Origin: Bacteroidales bacterium | Lineage (GTDB): Bacteria; Bacteroidota; Bacteroidia; Bacteroidales; WCHB1-69 | Length of the DNA stretch: 39,230 bases | NCBI GenBank assembly: GCA_017551725.1 | Contig: JAFZKY010000060.1 | Coordinates: 1-39,230 of the forward strand | Direction: 5' to 3' | Shown: piece by piece, positions 22,593 to 30,799 of the stretch | Numbering within the stretch: position 1 is the stretch's first letter | How the letters are laid out: each line of letters begins with the position of its first letter | The notes under the pieces: generated by a model | Database searches by the model: none | The model's input: the letters and a program-made list of their open reading frames with translations, nothing else | Told to the model about the DNA's origin: nothing | Translations under genes and position numbers: made by a program

Positions 22593-22749
22593 TGGGCAGG
22601 GTGATTTTGTTTTTCTGTGCAAGGTTCCACTCTGCAGCGGTGCTGCCCTTCTTACGGCAGAACTGCACACTCTTTGTTACGTTGTCCATGTAGAGGCACC
22701 CGGATCCGCGCCGGTGCGCTCTGAAAATGCTTTGGTGTTTTCTGTTCAT
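22585..22749 (-). CDS. Small conserved-looking protein before the protease
   Basis: 54 residues (MNRKHQSIFRAHRRGSGCLYMDNVTKSVQFC.. to LAQKNKITLPNG). The stop TAA overlaps the ATGGCTAA start of the protease gene, indicating translational coupling. It has two Cys and is basic. First gene of the minus-strand late operon. I do not recognise it. Confidence 0.6.
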   Translation of the reverse strand: MNRKHQSIFRAHRRGSGCLYMDNVTKSVQFCRKKGSTAAEWNLAQKNKITLPNG

Positions 22750-22786
22750 TTCAATGGGGTTTATGGGTTGTCGCTCGAAATTTTTT

Positions 22787-22795
22787 GCAAAAATA
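22787..22795 (-). promoter_or_regulatory. Late promoter, minus strand (capsid/tail operon)
   Basis: TATTTTTGC on the minus strand is a -7 element about 38 bases before the first gene. No TTTG is found at the proper -33 distance; an imperfect dyad (CAACCC..GGGCTTG, 22804-22820) lies there instead. This suggests dependence on an activator, as for Mu late promoters. Confidence 0.5.
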
Positions 22796-22867
22796 CTGTC
22801 ATCAACCCATACAGGGCTTGAAAAGTCTTACCCTTCGCACAAGTGTATATTCGCTTGAAACGACACA

Positions 22868-22899
22868 CCCACTCTTCGGGGAAGAGTGGGTACTTTTGC
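22868..22899 (+). promoter_or_regulatory. Late promoter with perfect palindromic operator (head operon)
   Basis: CCCACTCTTC (22868-22877), GGG, GAAGAGTGGG (22881-22890) form a perfect 10-bp inverted repeat that touches the -7 element TACTTTTGC (22891-22899). The -33 region has no TTTG. A dimeric regulator, probably a phage activator, could bind here. The ATG at 22917 is 17 bases from the -7 element. Confidence 0.7.
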
Positions 22900-22916
22900 A
22901 CCAAAATCATCGCTTT

Positions 22917-23426
22917 ATGGCAGAAAAAGAACCTAACAACACAACACAGAAGCCTCGTAAGGCTTCTAATAAGCCCCGCAAAAACCAGCTCGACAAAGAG
23001 CGTGAGTTAGCCAGGCTTTACTATTTCAATGGCGACAGTCAGAAGACCATCGCCGAGCGTATAGGCGTGTCGCCGCAGACGGTCAACCGCTGGGCAAAGG
23101 ACGGCGAGTGGGAACGACTGCGCGCCGCCAGAACCATCAGCCGGAAGGAGCTGGTCTTGAAGATGCTCCAGAAGATTAATGAGCGGCTTGACTCCGACGA
23201 TTGGACCGCCGACGAAATCATCAAGGCTGCGGCAGCTGTCGAGAAGCTCGACAAAAAGACCAACGTCGTCACTATGATGGAGGTCTTCGCCGCCTTCGGC
23301 AACTGGCTTGCCGCCCGGATGCAGATCGACCCGAACCTCACCCCGGAAACAGTCAACGTCATCACCACCTACCAGGACATCTTCATCGGCGAGCAGATGG
23401 CCGCCTCAAAGGTCAACTTCATCTAA
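22917..23426 (+). CDS. Small terminase subunit (HTH, gp27-like)
   Basis: 169 residues from ATG 22917, chosen because the promoter lies just before it. A helix-turn-helix at about 30-62 (LARLYYFNGDSQKTIAERIGVSPQTVNRWAKDGEWERLRA) is typical of the DNA-recognition subunit of phage terminases. It is followed by helical segments for oligomerisation. It starts the plus-strand operon, with TerL 3 bases downstream. Confidence 0.8.
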   Translation: MAEKEPNNTTQKPRKASNKPRKNQLDKERELARLYYFNGDSQKTIAERIGVSPQTVNRWAKDGEWERLRAARTISRKELVLKMLQKINERLDSDDWTADEIIKAAAAVEKLDKKTNVVTMMEVFAAFGNWLAARMQIDPNLTPETVNVITTYQDIFIGEQMAASKVNFI

Positions 23427-23429
23427 ACT

Positions 23430-24974
23430 ATGGCCAACATCACCAAGGAGGCACTCGAGCGCTGGAAGGCGCACGTGGAGTTTGTCAAGTCCGCCACCGC
23501 CACCAATGTCTTTGCCAAAGAGACCAAGGCGGAGCAGCTGCGCCGTATCGCCAAGGCGCAGAAAGACTACAACTTTTTCGTGCAGACTTACTTCCCGCAC
23601 TACTGCACCGACAAGACCACCGGCAAGCCTATACCCTGCGCAGGTTTCCACATCAAGGCCGCCAAGTTTATCCAGGACAACCCACAGCTGCTGGCTATCT
23701 TTATGTGGCCGCGTGGCCACGCAAAGTCCACCCACATGGGGGTGTTCATCCCTATGTGGCTGCATTGCCAGAAGAAACCAACGCTGCACAGTCTGGTACT
23801 GGCGGGCAAGAGCGAGGACAGCGCCATACGCCTGCTCTCCGACCTTCAGGCCGAGCTTCAGTACAACCAGCTTTATGAACACGACTTCGGGCAGCAGTAC
23901 AAAGCCGGAAGCTGGGCGGTAGGTGAGTTCACCACGCAGGACGGCACCGCCTTCCACGCCATCGGTCGCGGGCAGTCGCCCCGTGGTCTGCGCGACCGCC
24001 AGAACCGCCCGGACTACATCATCTGCGACGACCTCGACGACGACGAACTCAGTCGCAACCCTGCCCGCGTGGAAGCCGCCACCGAGTGGACCCGTGAGGC
24101 TCTGATGGGTACCTTCGGCGCTGAGGGTGGCCGCTTCATTATGGTGGGCAACCTCATCAGCAAGTGTTCCATCCTTGCCAACATTATGGAAACGCCGGGT
24201 GTACACGTCAGTCGCGTGAACGTCTATGACGACAAGGGTAACCCTGTGTGGCCCGAATACTGGACCAAGGAACGCATCGAGGCCAAGCGGAAGCTGGTCG
24301 GGTACCGCGCCTTCGAGAAGGAGTACATGAACAACCCCATCACCCTCGGAGCGGTGTTCCGCCAGGAGGATATCGTCTTCGGCCCGATGCTGCCAAGGAT
24401 GTCGCAATATGTGCAGCTCATCTGCTATACCGACCCGTCCTGGAAGGCTACCAAGCAGGCCGACTACAAGGCCACGATGCTGGTGGGCAAGACCAAAACA
24501 GGGGAGTACCACCTGCTGAAAGCCTTTGCCGACCAGACTTCGGTGAGCAATATGATTGAGTGGCACTACACCATAGACAGTTATGTGGACGGGCGCGTGC
24601 CTGTGTACTATTATATGGAGGCCAATATGCTGCAGGAACTTATCCTGGAGGAGTTCCGCAAGCAGGGCGAAGCCAAGGGCAAGATTATCCCTGTCAAGGG
24701 CGACAGCCGGAAGAAGCCGGACAAGTTTGCCCGTATCGAGGCTATGCAGCCCCTCTTCGAGCAGCACCTGGTCATCTTCAACAAGGACGAACAGGACAGC
24801 CCCGGTATGCAGGTGCTGGTGGAGCAGCTGCTGGCCACCGAACGCGGCAGTCGTATGCACGACGACGCACCCGACGCGCTGGAGAGTGCCATCTGGATGC
24901 TCAACCGGCGCTGGGGCCACACCGCCGAGAATATTCAATCTGTTTTCCCCACCACATCAAATAGGAGGTATTAG
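23430..24974 (+). CDS. Large terminase subunit
   Basis: 514 residues. ATPase domain: P-loop variant WPRGHAKST (93-101) and Walker B-like DYIICDDLDDDE (about 190). Nuclease domain: YTDPSWKATKQADYKAT (about 333-349) and the C-terminal HDDAPDALESAIWML with the metal-binding Asp. It packages DNA into proheads. The family is that of Mu-like Bacteroidetes phages (gp28 position). Confidence 0.9.
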   Translation: MANITKEALERWKAHVEFVKSATATNVFAKETKAEQLRRIAKAQKDYNFFVQTYFPHYCTDKTTGKPIPCAGFHIKAAKFIQDNPQLLAIFMWPRGHAKSTHMGVFIPMWLHCQKKPTLHSLVLAGKSEDSAIRLLSDLQAELQYNQLYEHDFGQQYKAGSWAVGEFTTQDGTAFHAIGRGQSPRGLRDRQNRPDYIICDDLDDDELSRNPARVEAATEWTREALMGTFGAEGGRFIMVGNLISKCSILANIMETPGVHVSRVNVYDDKGNPVWPEYWTKERIEAKRKLVGYRAFEKEYMNNPITLGAVFRQEDIVFGPMLPRMSQYVQLICYTDPSWKATKQADYKATMLVGKTKTGEYHLLKAFADQTSVSNMIEWHYTIDSYVDGRVPVYYYMEANMLQELILEEFRKQGEAKGKIIPVKGDSRKKPDKFARIEAMQPLFEQHLVIFNKDEQDSPGMQVLVEQLLATERGSRMHDDAPDALESAIWMLNRRWGHTAENIQSVFPTTSNRRY

Positions 24975-24976
24975 TT

Positions 24977-25393
24977 ATGTTTATCACCCGTGAAGAAATC
25001 CAGACCCATCTGTACGACTACCAGCTCGACCAGATAACCGACGAAGACGACAACCTGGTTATTTCGGCCATCGACACCGCCGTGGCAGAGGTGAAGTCGT
25101 ACCTCGCCAACCGTTACGACGTGGCCGCCATCTTCGCCGCCACCGGCAGCGACCGCTCCGCCCTCATCGTGGAGCACGTCAAGGTCTGCGCCGTCTATCA
25201 CCTGCTGCTGCTCTGCAACGTGGATGCCATCTACGAGCGCTACGAGAAAGCCTACGAGCGCACCATTGCCTACCTCAAGCAGGTGGCCGACGGCCTGCTG
25301 TCGCCCGACCTGCCCTACCTGCAGACCGACAGCGGCAACCCCGCAGGCACCCTTCAGCTCAAGTCCAACCCCAAGTTCAAACACAGTTTCTGA
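24977..25393 (+). CDS. DUF1320 / Mu gp36-like protein
   Basis: 138 residues. MFITREEIQTHLYDYQLDQITDEDDNLVISAIDTAVAEVKSYLANRYDVAAIF and the helical VKVCAVYHLLLLCN..YERYEKAYERTIAYLKQVADG fit the DUF1320/gp36 family, probable head-tail connector proteins. It lies 2 bases from both neighbours in the packaging operon. Confidence 0.75.
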   Translation: MFITREEIQTHLYDYQLDQITDEDDNLVISAIDTAVAEVKSYLANRYDVAAIFAATGSDRSALIVEHVKVCAVYHLLLLCNVDAIYERYEKAYERTIAYLKQVADGLLSPDLPYLQTDSGNPAGTLQLKSNPKFKHSF

Positions 25394-25395
25394 TT

Positions 25396-26688
25396 ATGGC
25401 CAAGAAGAAAAACAAAGATACCCGGACTCTGCGCCGGGAACAATTCATAGCGGCGGTCATCAAGAGCCGCACCCCCATCGTACACCGCAAGGATATCGGC
25501 GATTGGCAGCAAGCCAAGCAAGCCGCCCTCCGCATCGACGCACCGCGTTTCAGCCAGCTGCAGGAGCTGTTCGACTACATAATGGACGACGCCCACCTCA
25601 CCTCGCAGGTGCTGCTCCGCAAGAGCAAGGTGCTGCGCTCCGAGTTTGCCCTGGTAAAGGACAACGACGAAGCCGACGATACCGCCACCAAGGCATTGAA
25701 AGATATGCCGGCCACACGCCGACTGATTGAAGCCGTCCTCGATGCGCAGCTCTATGGCTACACCGTTGCCGAACTTGACCCGCAGCCGGACAACCCCGAC
25801 CCCCTCGGCGTTACCGTCATCGACCGCCGCCACATCGACCCGCGCAACGGCTTCGTGCTTATCGACACCTCCGACACCAAGGGCATTCCCTACCGCGAGC
25901 TGCGCGAATACGGCACCTACATACTGGAGTTTCGCGGAGAGGGCCTCGGCCTGCTCGACAAAGCGGTGCCGCACGTCCTCTTCAAGCGTTTTGCCCAGAG
26001 CTGCTGGAGCGAGTTCTGCGAAGTGTGCGGTATGCCGCCGCGTGTCATCAAGACCAATACCCAGGACCCGAACCTGCGCGACAAATATCTGGAGATGCTC
26101 TCCAACTATGGCAGCGGTGCCAACGGCGTGATTGACATCGACGATGAAATGGAGTTCGTGGCCACCAACGCCTCCAACGGTGAAGCCTACGAGAACCTTA
26201 TCCGTGTATGCTCAAACGAAATCTCGCTGCTCATCAACGGTGCCGTCCTCGGTCAGGACACCCGCTACGGATCCAACTCCAAGGAAGAAACGTCCTCCGA
26301 CCTCAACGACGAAATTGTGGAGGCTGATATGGCTGCCGTCGAGGTGGCAATGAACACCGTCGTGCTGCCCGCGCTGGTGGCTCTGGGCCTCGTTCCCGCC
26401 GGACGTCGTTTCAAGTACCAGGAGCAGGAGGATGCCACCCAACTCTTCGACCAGACTATGCGGGCTGCGCAGTATTTCGAGATTGACCCCGAATGGGTGA
26501 AGACCAAGTTCGGCATCGAGGTGACCGGCATCCGCAACACCGGCGGCCTCGGTATGCCGCCCGACCCCAAACAAGGCGACAAAAAGCCCGCACAGGGCGA
26601 CGATGAAGACAATGACAACAAAACGGCCAAGGGCAAGGGAAAAACGCAACAGAACGCCTATAATCCTGACTTCGACCCTTTCGTTTGA
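25396..26688 (+). CDS. Portal protein (DUF935, Mu gp29-like)
   Basis: 430 residues. The DUF935 landmarks are seen: LRREQFIAAVIKSRTPIVHRKDIGDW, SQLQELFDYIMDDAHLTSQVLLRKSKVL, the DRRHIDPRNGF segment, the LFKRFAQSCWSEFCEVCGMPPRV segment and INGAVLGQDTRYGSNSKEE. The last 45 residues are a charged tail. It forms the dodecameric DNA channel at one capsid vertex. It overlaps the F-like gene by 4 bases. Confidence 0.88.
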   Translation: MAKKKNKDTRTLRREQFIAAVIKSRTPIVHRKDIGDWQQAKQAALRIDAPRFSQLQELFDYIMDDAHLTSQVLLRKSKVLRSEFALVKDNDEADDTATKALKDMPATRRLIEAVLDAQLYGYTVAELDPQPDNPDPLGVTVIDRRHIDPRNGFVLIDTSDTKGIPYRELREYGTYILEFRGEGLGLLDKAVPHVLFKRFAQSCWSEFCEVCGMPPRVIKTNTQDPNLRDKYLEMLSNYGSGANGVIDIDDEMEFVATNASNGEAYENLIRVCSNEISLLINGAVLGQDTRYGSNSKEETSSDLNDEIVEADMAAVEVAMNTVVLPALVALGLVPAGRRFKYQEQEDATQLFDQTMRAAQYFEIDPEWVKTKFGIEVTGIRNTGGLGMPPDPKQGDKKPAQGDDEDNDNKTAKGKGKTQQNAYNPDFDPFV

Positions 26689-28067
26689 GGGCTGGCGCGA
26701 CCAGCCCGCGACCCATCGCCACCTCCGCCCTCGACCGCCTCTATCAGATAGACACCCCAGAAGCTCTGCAGGAGTGTTTAAACGGCTTTATATTGGCGGT
26801 TAAAGGGAGTTTTACCCTTGCCAAAACAAAAGAGGAAGAGCTGCTCGACAGGATCCTGGCAGACGACAGCCCGGTACCTGCAGAACTGCTCCAAAGATAC
26901 GCCGAGAATTTGATAAAGGCTGTCCGTGCTGTTCCTATGCACGGGGAAGAGGCAGAACGCCTCGCGGAAAAGTGGCAAGCCAACGTGACACGCTTCGCCG
27001 CCTACAAAACCTACTGCGCCGCCCAAGATATCCGTGGGATTGCCGAGGAAGAGGGCGGTGATATGGACTATATCAAGGCGATGTTCCACGCCTACAACCG
27101 ATATCAGGCAGCCGAATATAACACCGCCGTCGCCCGTGCCAGGACAGGCAAACAGTGGCAGCAGTTTTCGGAAGATGACAATGTGCGCCTGTTCCCCAAT
27201 ATCAAGTGGCTGCCATCACTCTCCGCCACTCCGCGCGAGGAACACATGCCGTTCTACAACCGCATTTGGCCAAAGGATGACCCGTTCTGGGCTTACAACC
27301 AACCCGGCACCCTCTGGAACTGCAAGTGCGACTGGGAGCAGACCGACGAAGACCCCACCGACGGCAACCCAGACCGCCGCATCGTCAAGCCCGGACTCGA
27401 CCAGAACCCTGCCACCTCTGGGCAGATATTCACCGACACCGCCTCATACGTCAGGCGCTCAGGCAGGGAAGGACGGGCAATAGTGGAAAGCTTCAGCCCA
27501 GTATGGGAACACATCAACGACTACCTCAGGTGCCGCGACAACGACGACTATGCCGATGTGGCTTTCCGTTGGGACAACGGCGGCCTGAAAGCAACACACA
27601 AGGGGCATATCTCACACGATAATCCAAACGAGGAACGATTTTTCCCTGAAAAATTGTCTGCAACCCAACTGGAGAACGAATGCCAAAACATTCTGTTCAA
27701 ATCGGGGCATTCTGCTATTTTATTGAACGAAATAACATTAGCAGCGAATGGTGACATTCTGCCGGCATTGGATTTGCAGATGGATGGTCGCCTGATGGAT
27801 ATACGCTCGATTACTAAAAATAATGCCCACACCATTAGGAATGTTCTTTCTACAAAAAATAACCAAATAAAACGCTTCGTATCGAAAACAGGTATGGATG
27901 CTGACACAGTATGTCTTTATTTCCACGATTCTACTCTGTATTCTAAAACTTTAATCACTGCTGGTATTGAAGAATATGTAGATTTGGTGAAGACTAAAAA
28001 TAAAATTCAGCACGTAATTTGTGTGGTTGCTGGTAATACTAACGTAATAGAATTCAATGTGAAGTAA
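26685..28067 (+). CDS. F-like head morphogenesis protein with toxin-like C-terminal nuclease domain
   Basis: 460 residues. The first about 290 are a Mu F/SPP1 gp7-like minor head protein (MPFYNRIWPKDDPFWAYNQPGTLWNCKCDWEQ with the conserved Trp/Cys pair). From about 300 on (GGLKATHKGHISHDN, LENECQNILFKSGHSAILLNEI, LDLQMDGRLMDIRSITKNNAHTIRNVL) it resembles the C-terminal nuclease domains of polymorphic toxins such as CdiA-CT, fused to head proteins in several Mu-like phages. This part is strikingly AT-rich compared with the rest of the gene, so it was probably swapped in. It would be carried in virions, possibly to act in the new host. No immunity gene is evident. Confidence 0.75.
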   Translation: MRAGATSPRPIATSALDRLYQIDTPEALQECLNGFILAVKGSFTLAKTKEEELLDRILADDSPVPAELLQRYAENLIKAVRAVPMHGEEAERLAEKWQANVTRFAAYKTYCAAQDIRGIAEEEGGDMDYIKAMFHAYNRYQAAEYNTAVARARTGKQWQQFSEDDNVRLFPNIKWLPSLSATPREEHMPFYNRIWPKDDPFWAYNQPGTLWNCKCDWEQTDEDPTDGNPDRRIVKPGLDQNPATSGQIFTDTASYVRRSGREGRAIVESFSPVWEHINDYLRCRDNDDYADVAFRWDNGGLKATHKGHISHDNPNEERFFPEKLSATQLENECQNILFKSGHSAILLNEITLAANGDILPALDLQMDGRLMDIRSITKNNAHTIRNVLSTKNNQIKRFVSKTGMDADTVCLYFHDSTLYSKTLITAGIEEYVDLVKTKNKIQHVICVVAGNTNVIEFNVK

Positions 28068-28122
28068 AAAAAAATAGCCCCCCGAAGGAGGCAGCCCACG
28101 TCCCTTTCGGGTACCTGAGCAT
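28066..28122 (-). ncRNA. Putative short terminated RNA antisense to the F-gene end
   Basis: From the promoter at 28129-28160, transcription would run about 55 bases through a CCCGAAAGGG hairpin and into a terminator GCCTCC-TTCG-GGGGGC followed by TATTTTTTTTT. No gene fits. It matches the design of the short RNA at 9622-9682, though the RNA sequences differ. Confidence 0.5.
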
Positions 28123-28128
28123 TCGGCT

Positions 28129-28160
28129 GCAAAATTACAACTATTTTTGAAACTGACAAA
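28129..28160 (-). promoter_or_regulatory. Promoter, near-identical to the one at 9689-9720
   Basis: On the minus strand TTTGTCAG, 19-base spacing, TAATTTTGC. It points against the head operon. Confidence 0.75.
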
Positions 28161-28177
28161 ATTTTTTTTCAATAATC

Positions 28178-28624
28178 GTGCAAATTCAGGATTTTAGCCA
28201 CCACCTCAAAGGTCTCGAAGAGGAGCTGCAACGCCAGCTTTCGCGAGACTTACCGGAGAAAATCGGCAATCTCGCCGTCCGTATGTTCAAAGAGAATTTC
28301 CAGAAGGAGAGTTTCTTTGGCCGTGCCTGGCAGGAGGTGAAACGCCGCATCCAAGGGGCCAAGGGTGCTGCCGGCAAACGCAAAATCCTCGCCGGTCCGA
28401 CCGGCAACCTCAGACGCTCCATACAGTTCATCCCGCGCGACGGCTCCGTGACCGTAGAAAGCGACCTGCCCTATTCCTCGGCCCATAACGAGGGCACCAA
28501 CAACGCCGGTCGCTCACGCAACGTCCGCATCCCACAGCGCCAGTTCATCGGCGAAAGCCCGGAACTGACCGCCGCCATTGAGAAGAAAATAACCGAAGAA
28601 ATCAGTAAAGCTTTGAACAAATGA
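28178..28624 (+). CDS. gpG-like virion morphogenesis protein
   Basis: 148 residues, with a GTG start at 28178 after an AT-rich gap. An IGNLAVRMFKENFQKESFFGRAWQEVKRR segment, LAGPTGNLRRSIQF, DLPYSSAHNEGTNN and IPQRQFIGESPEL are characteristic of the Mu gpG/phage virion morphogenesis family (head or tail completion). Its stop overlaps the next start (ATGA). Confidence 0.82.
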   Translation: MQIQDFSHHLKGLEEELQRQLSRDLPEKIGNLAVRMFKENFQKESFFGRAWQEVKRRIQGAKGAAGKRKILAGPTGNLRRSIQFIPRDGSVTVESDLPYSSAHNEGTNNAGRSRNVRIPQRQFIGESPELTAAIEKKITEEISKALNK

Positions 28625-29112
28625 AACAGATATTCCTTTCAATCCAGGATCGCCTCACGAAGAAGGTACCGGCGCTCCACTACATCGATAAGAACTGGAA
28701 CCAGCTCAACCTCCCGCAGCCGCCGGTCAAGTGGCCCTGCTGCCTTATCGACCTCGACAATATCGACTACTCGCAGACCGCCAGCTCCGACCGTGTGGCC
28801 AATGCCACTATCAACATCACTGTGGCCGATATGCACACTGTGCGCTCATCGGCCAAGGCTCCCTCAAAGTCCGACGCATACGATATCCTCGATGTCCTGG
28901 AGGCCGTTATGGAGGCTCTTGAGGGTTGGCGGGTACCAAGCACCACCCAAGCCTTCACTCGCACACGGCTGGCCAAGACCTACAGCGACCAGTCATACGA
29001 CGTCTACACCCTCAGCTTCACCACCGCTTGGGTGGAGCAGGTAACAGAAGAGGGCCAGACCGTGTCGGCCTCGCCCTCCATCAATGTACGGCTTCAGCTG
29101 CCGTCAGAATAG
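28621..29112 (+). CDS. Tail terminator-like protein, module A
   Basis: 163 residues. It starts FLSIQDRLTKKVPALHYIDKNWNQLNLPQPPVKWPCCLIDL and has a C-terminal beta-rich VYTLSFTTAWVEQV..VRLQLPSE. Size and layout match the 14352-14831 protein. Last gene of the head operon. It ends 3' to 3' against 29104-29349 (9-base overlap of convergent genes). Confidence 0.65.
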   Translation: MKQIFLSIQDRLTKKVPALHYIDKNWNQLNLPQPPVKWPCCLIDLDNIDYSQTASSDRVANATINITVADMHTVRSSAKAPSKSDAYDILDVLEAVMEALEGWRVPSTTQAFTRTRLAKTYSDQSYDVYTLSFTTAWVEQVTEEGQTVSASPSINVRLQLPSE

Positions 29113-29349
29113 TTTTCCTTGTGCCGGGTTTTCCCACTTGCCGTGGGCTTTCTCTTCGGCTTCCAGCGCAGCCTCGAGGTTCGGGGTCGAGACTATCTTC
29201 ATATACTGCTGGTAGCTGATATGGTACACCGGATAGATATACTTTCTCCACACCCCTTTGTACGTTGTAACGTCCGGGTCGTAGTGCCGGTTGGTCTCTT
29301 CGACAATGGCTTTGTAATGCCGCAGTATATTCACCCTGTTGTATGCCAT
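29104..29349 (-). CDS. Small early protein
   Basis: 81 residues (MAYNRVNILRHYKAIVEETNRHYDPDVTTYKGVWRKYIYPVYHISYQQYMKIV..). Rich in Tyr, no membrane segment. Last gene of the early operon, in a position often held by small proteins of unknown function in Bacteroidetes Mu-like phages. Not recognised further. Confidence 0.6.
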   Translation of the reverse strand: MAYNRVNILRHYKAIVEETNRHYDPDVTTYKGVWRKYIYPVYHISYQQYMKIVSTPNLEAALEAEEKAHGKWENPAQGKLF

Positions 29350-29352
29350 CTG

Positions 29353-29727
29353 CTAATTAGGTATTAAGTTCTGCCCGTCGTTCACTATGCTTGCCAGGTT
29401 GCCACGCATCAGGCTCACGTAGCTCATACGCTGCTTGTCTATCTCGCCCAGTACCGTGTAGCTCACGCCCATCTCCAGTGGCGGCATCCGGTCTGCAAGG
29501 TCGTTCAGCACCTCGTACAGCGCCAACGCCTCCACCTCGGTCAGCGTCATCCGGTTGTTCTGCTTCAGGGTCATCATCTTGCCCGCCAGCTTCAGCAGCA
29601 GCCCCGACAGCGCGTCGCGGTACTGCACCTCCGGGAATGTGACACCCGCAAGGGCATTGCAGCAGTTTTGCACCACCGTTGCAATGCCCTTCATCTCCAT
29701 CCTGGTCAGTTTGAGCTTTATCTTCAT
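29353..29727 (-). CDS. Hypothetical early protein
   Basis: 124 residues, mostly helical (MEMKGIATVVQNCCNALAG, ALSGLLLKLAGKMMTLKQ, TLTEVEALALYEVLNDLADRMP). Overlaps the upstream gene by 4 bases. No motif I can name. Confidence 0.6.
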   Translation of the reverse strand: MKIKLKLTRMEMKGIATVVQNCCNALAGVTFPEVQYRDALSGLLLKLAGKMMTLKQNNRMTLTEVEALALYEVLNDLADRMPPLEMGVSYTVLGEIDKQRMSYVSLMRGNLASIVNDGQNLIPN

Positions 29728-29957
29728 TCTATAGCGTTCTCCGGGTTCAGGTGTAGATAGAGGCCGTTGAGGGTAGGTCCCATCTCAATGATGCCGTCAT
29801 CGTTCAGGTTCGCTATCTCTTCCCTCATATCTTCCATAATCGAGTCGTGATAGTCTTTTAGCAGCACGGTGGTCGGTGCTTTGTGTGCAGCCTCGCGCTC
29901 CGCTTCCATTTCCCGCAACTTTTTCAGCAGGTAAAGTTTCAATGCTGTTCTTGCCAT
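29724..29957 (-). CDS. Hypothetical early protein
   Basis: 77 residues from MARTALKLYLLKKLREMEAEREAAHKAPTT. The ATG at 29957 is preferred over the upstream TTG. Helical, charged; coupled to 29353-29727 by overlap. Confidence 0.6.
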   Translation of the reverse strand: MARTALKLYLLKKLREMEAEREAAHKAPTTVLLKDYHDSIMEDMREEIANLNDDGIIEMGPTLNGLYLHLNPENAIE

Positions 29958-29970
29958 AATCAATCAATGT

Positions 29971-30234
29971 TTAAAGGTTTACGATTAAGAGGATTATCAG
30001 TAGCTGGATGTCCTGCCCGATAAGGCCGCCGAGCAGCCCCGCCGCACAGTCAAGCCAGTCCCACGCGCTCCAGTCCCACTGGCGTATCGGCTTGCTGTCG
30101 CCATTGGCATGGTGTACGTCTTTGAACTCCATACCGCCGATGCAGCCAATGCCCATCAGCAGCGTGCCGAACATCGACACCACCAGTATCCCCACAAGGT
30201 GCTTCCACCTATTGCTTTCTTTAAGCCATTTCAT
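29971..30234 (-). CDS. Small membrane protein
   Basis: 87 residues with two hydrophobic segments (about 12-32, HLVGILVVSMFGTLLMGIGC, and 66-87, GLLGGLIGQDIQLLIILLIV). Between them is a soluble loop with GMEFKDVHHANGDSKPIRQWDWSAWDW. The same arrangement occurs in small Bacteroidetes phage membrane proteins. Function unknown. Confidence 0.6.
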   Translation of the reverse strand: MKWLKESNRWKHLVGILVVSMFGTLLMGIGCIGGMEFKDVHHANGDSKPIRQWDWSAWDWLDCAAGLLGGLIGQDIQLLIILLIVNL

Positions 30235-30246
30235 TGCTCTGCAGTG

Positions 30247-30735
30247 TTAGTTGTTGGTGAATTCGTTTTCCCACCGGCGCTGGTCTATATACGTCTCAGG
30301 GTAGGCCAGTTCGATGTGCTTGCTTTCGTAGAAGCGCCGATACTTCGGTATCGCCGCCAGCGCCAGGATCTTCTCCCCTTCGGGCAGACGGTCCCACTTC
30401 TTCTGCACACGCGCCTTGTTGCCCACCTTGTAGCCGTACAGGTTCCAGAACCGCTCGAAGCTGTAGTCCGCATTGCTGATGTCCTCTATCTTGCACCCGG
30501 CTTTCTGCCAATGGGCGAAGCCCTCCACGGGCAGCCCCTTCTGATAGTGGATGCGCACCGGGCACTCGCGCACCGTCGCCAGCTTCACGTTCACCTTGCA
30601 GCCTTCGCTCCAGGTGATGCTCCGCAGCTCATAGGTCGTGCCCTCCGACCAGTCGTACTCCAGCACCGCCGCACTGTCGTGCGTGTAGGTCGGCGACACG
30701 CTGAATTTCGCTGTTATCTTTTCTTGCTTTGCCAT
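30247..30735 (-). CDS. Replication-type protein with YGYKxGxK segment
   Basis: 162 residues from MAKQEKITAKF. The C-terminal part (FERFWNLYGYKVGNKARVQKKWDRLPEGEKILALAAIPKYRRFYES..YPETYIDQRRWEN) is a motif often found at the C-terminus of phage replication or primosome-like proteins. The N-terminal half looks beta-rich and is not recognised. The gene lies among early genes, fitting a role in DNA replication. Confidence 0.6.
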   Translation of the reverse strand: MAKQEKITAKFSVSPTYTHDSAAVLEYDWSEGTTYELRSITWSEGCKVNVKLATVRECPVRIHYQKGLPVEGFAHWQKAGCKIEDISNADYSFERFWNLYGYKVGNKARVQKKWDRLPEGEKILALAAIPKYRRFYESKHIELAYPETYIDQRRWENEFTNN

Positions 30736-30799
30736 AATCAATCGGTTTTTAATAAAGGCGGTCGGCAACAGGGCCGACCGCCCACCAAACTAAAACAAA

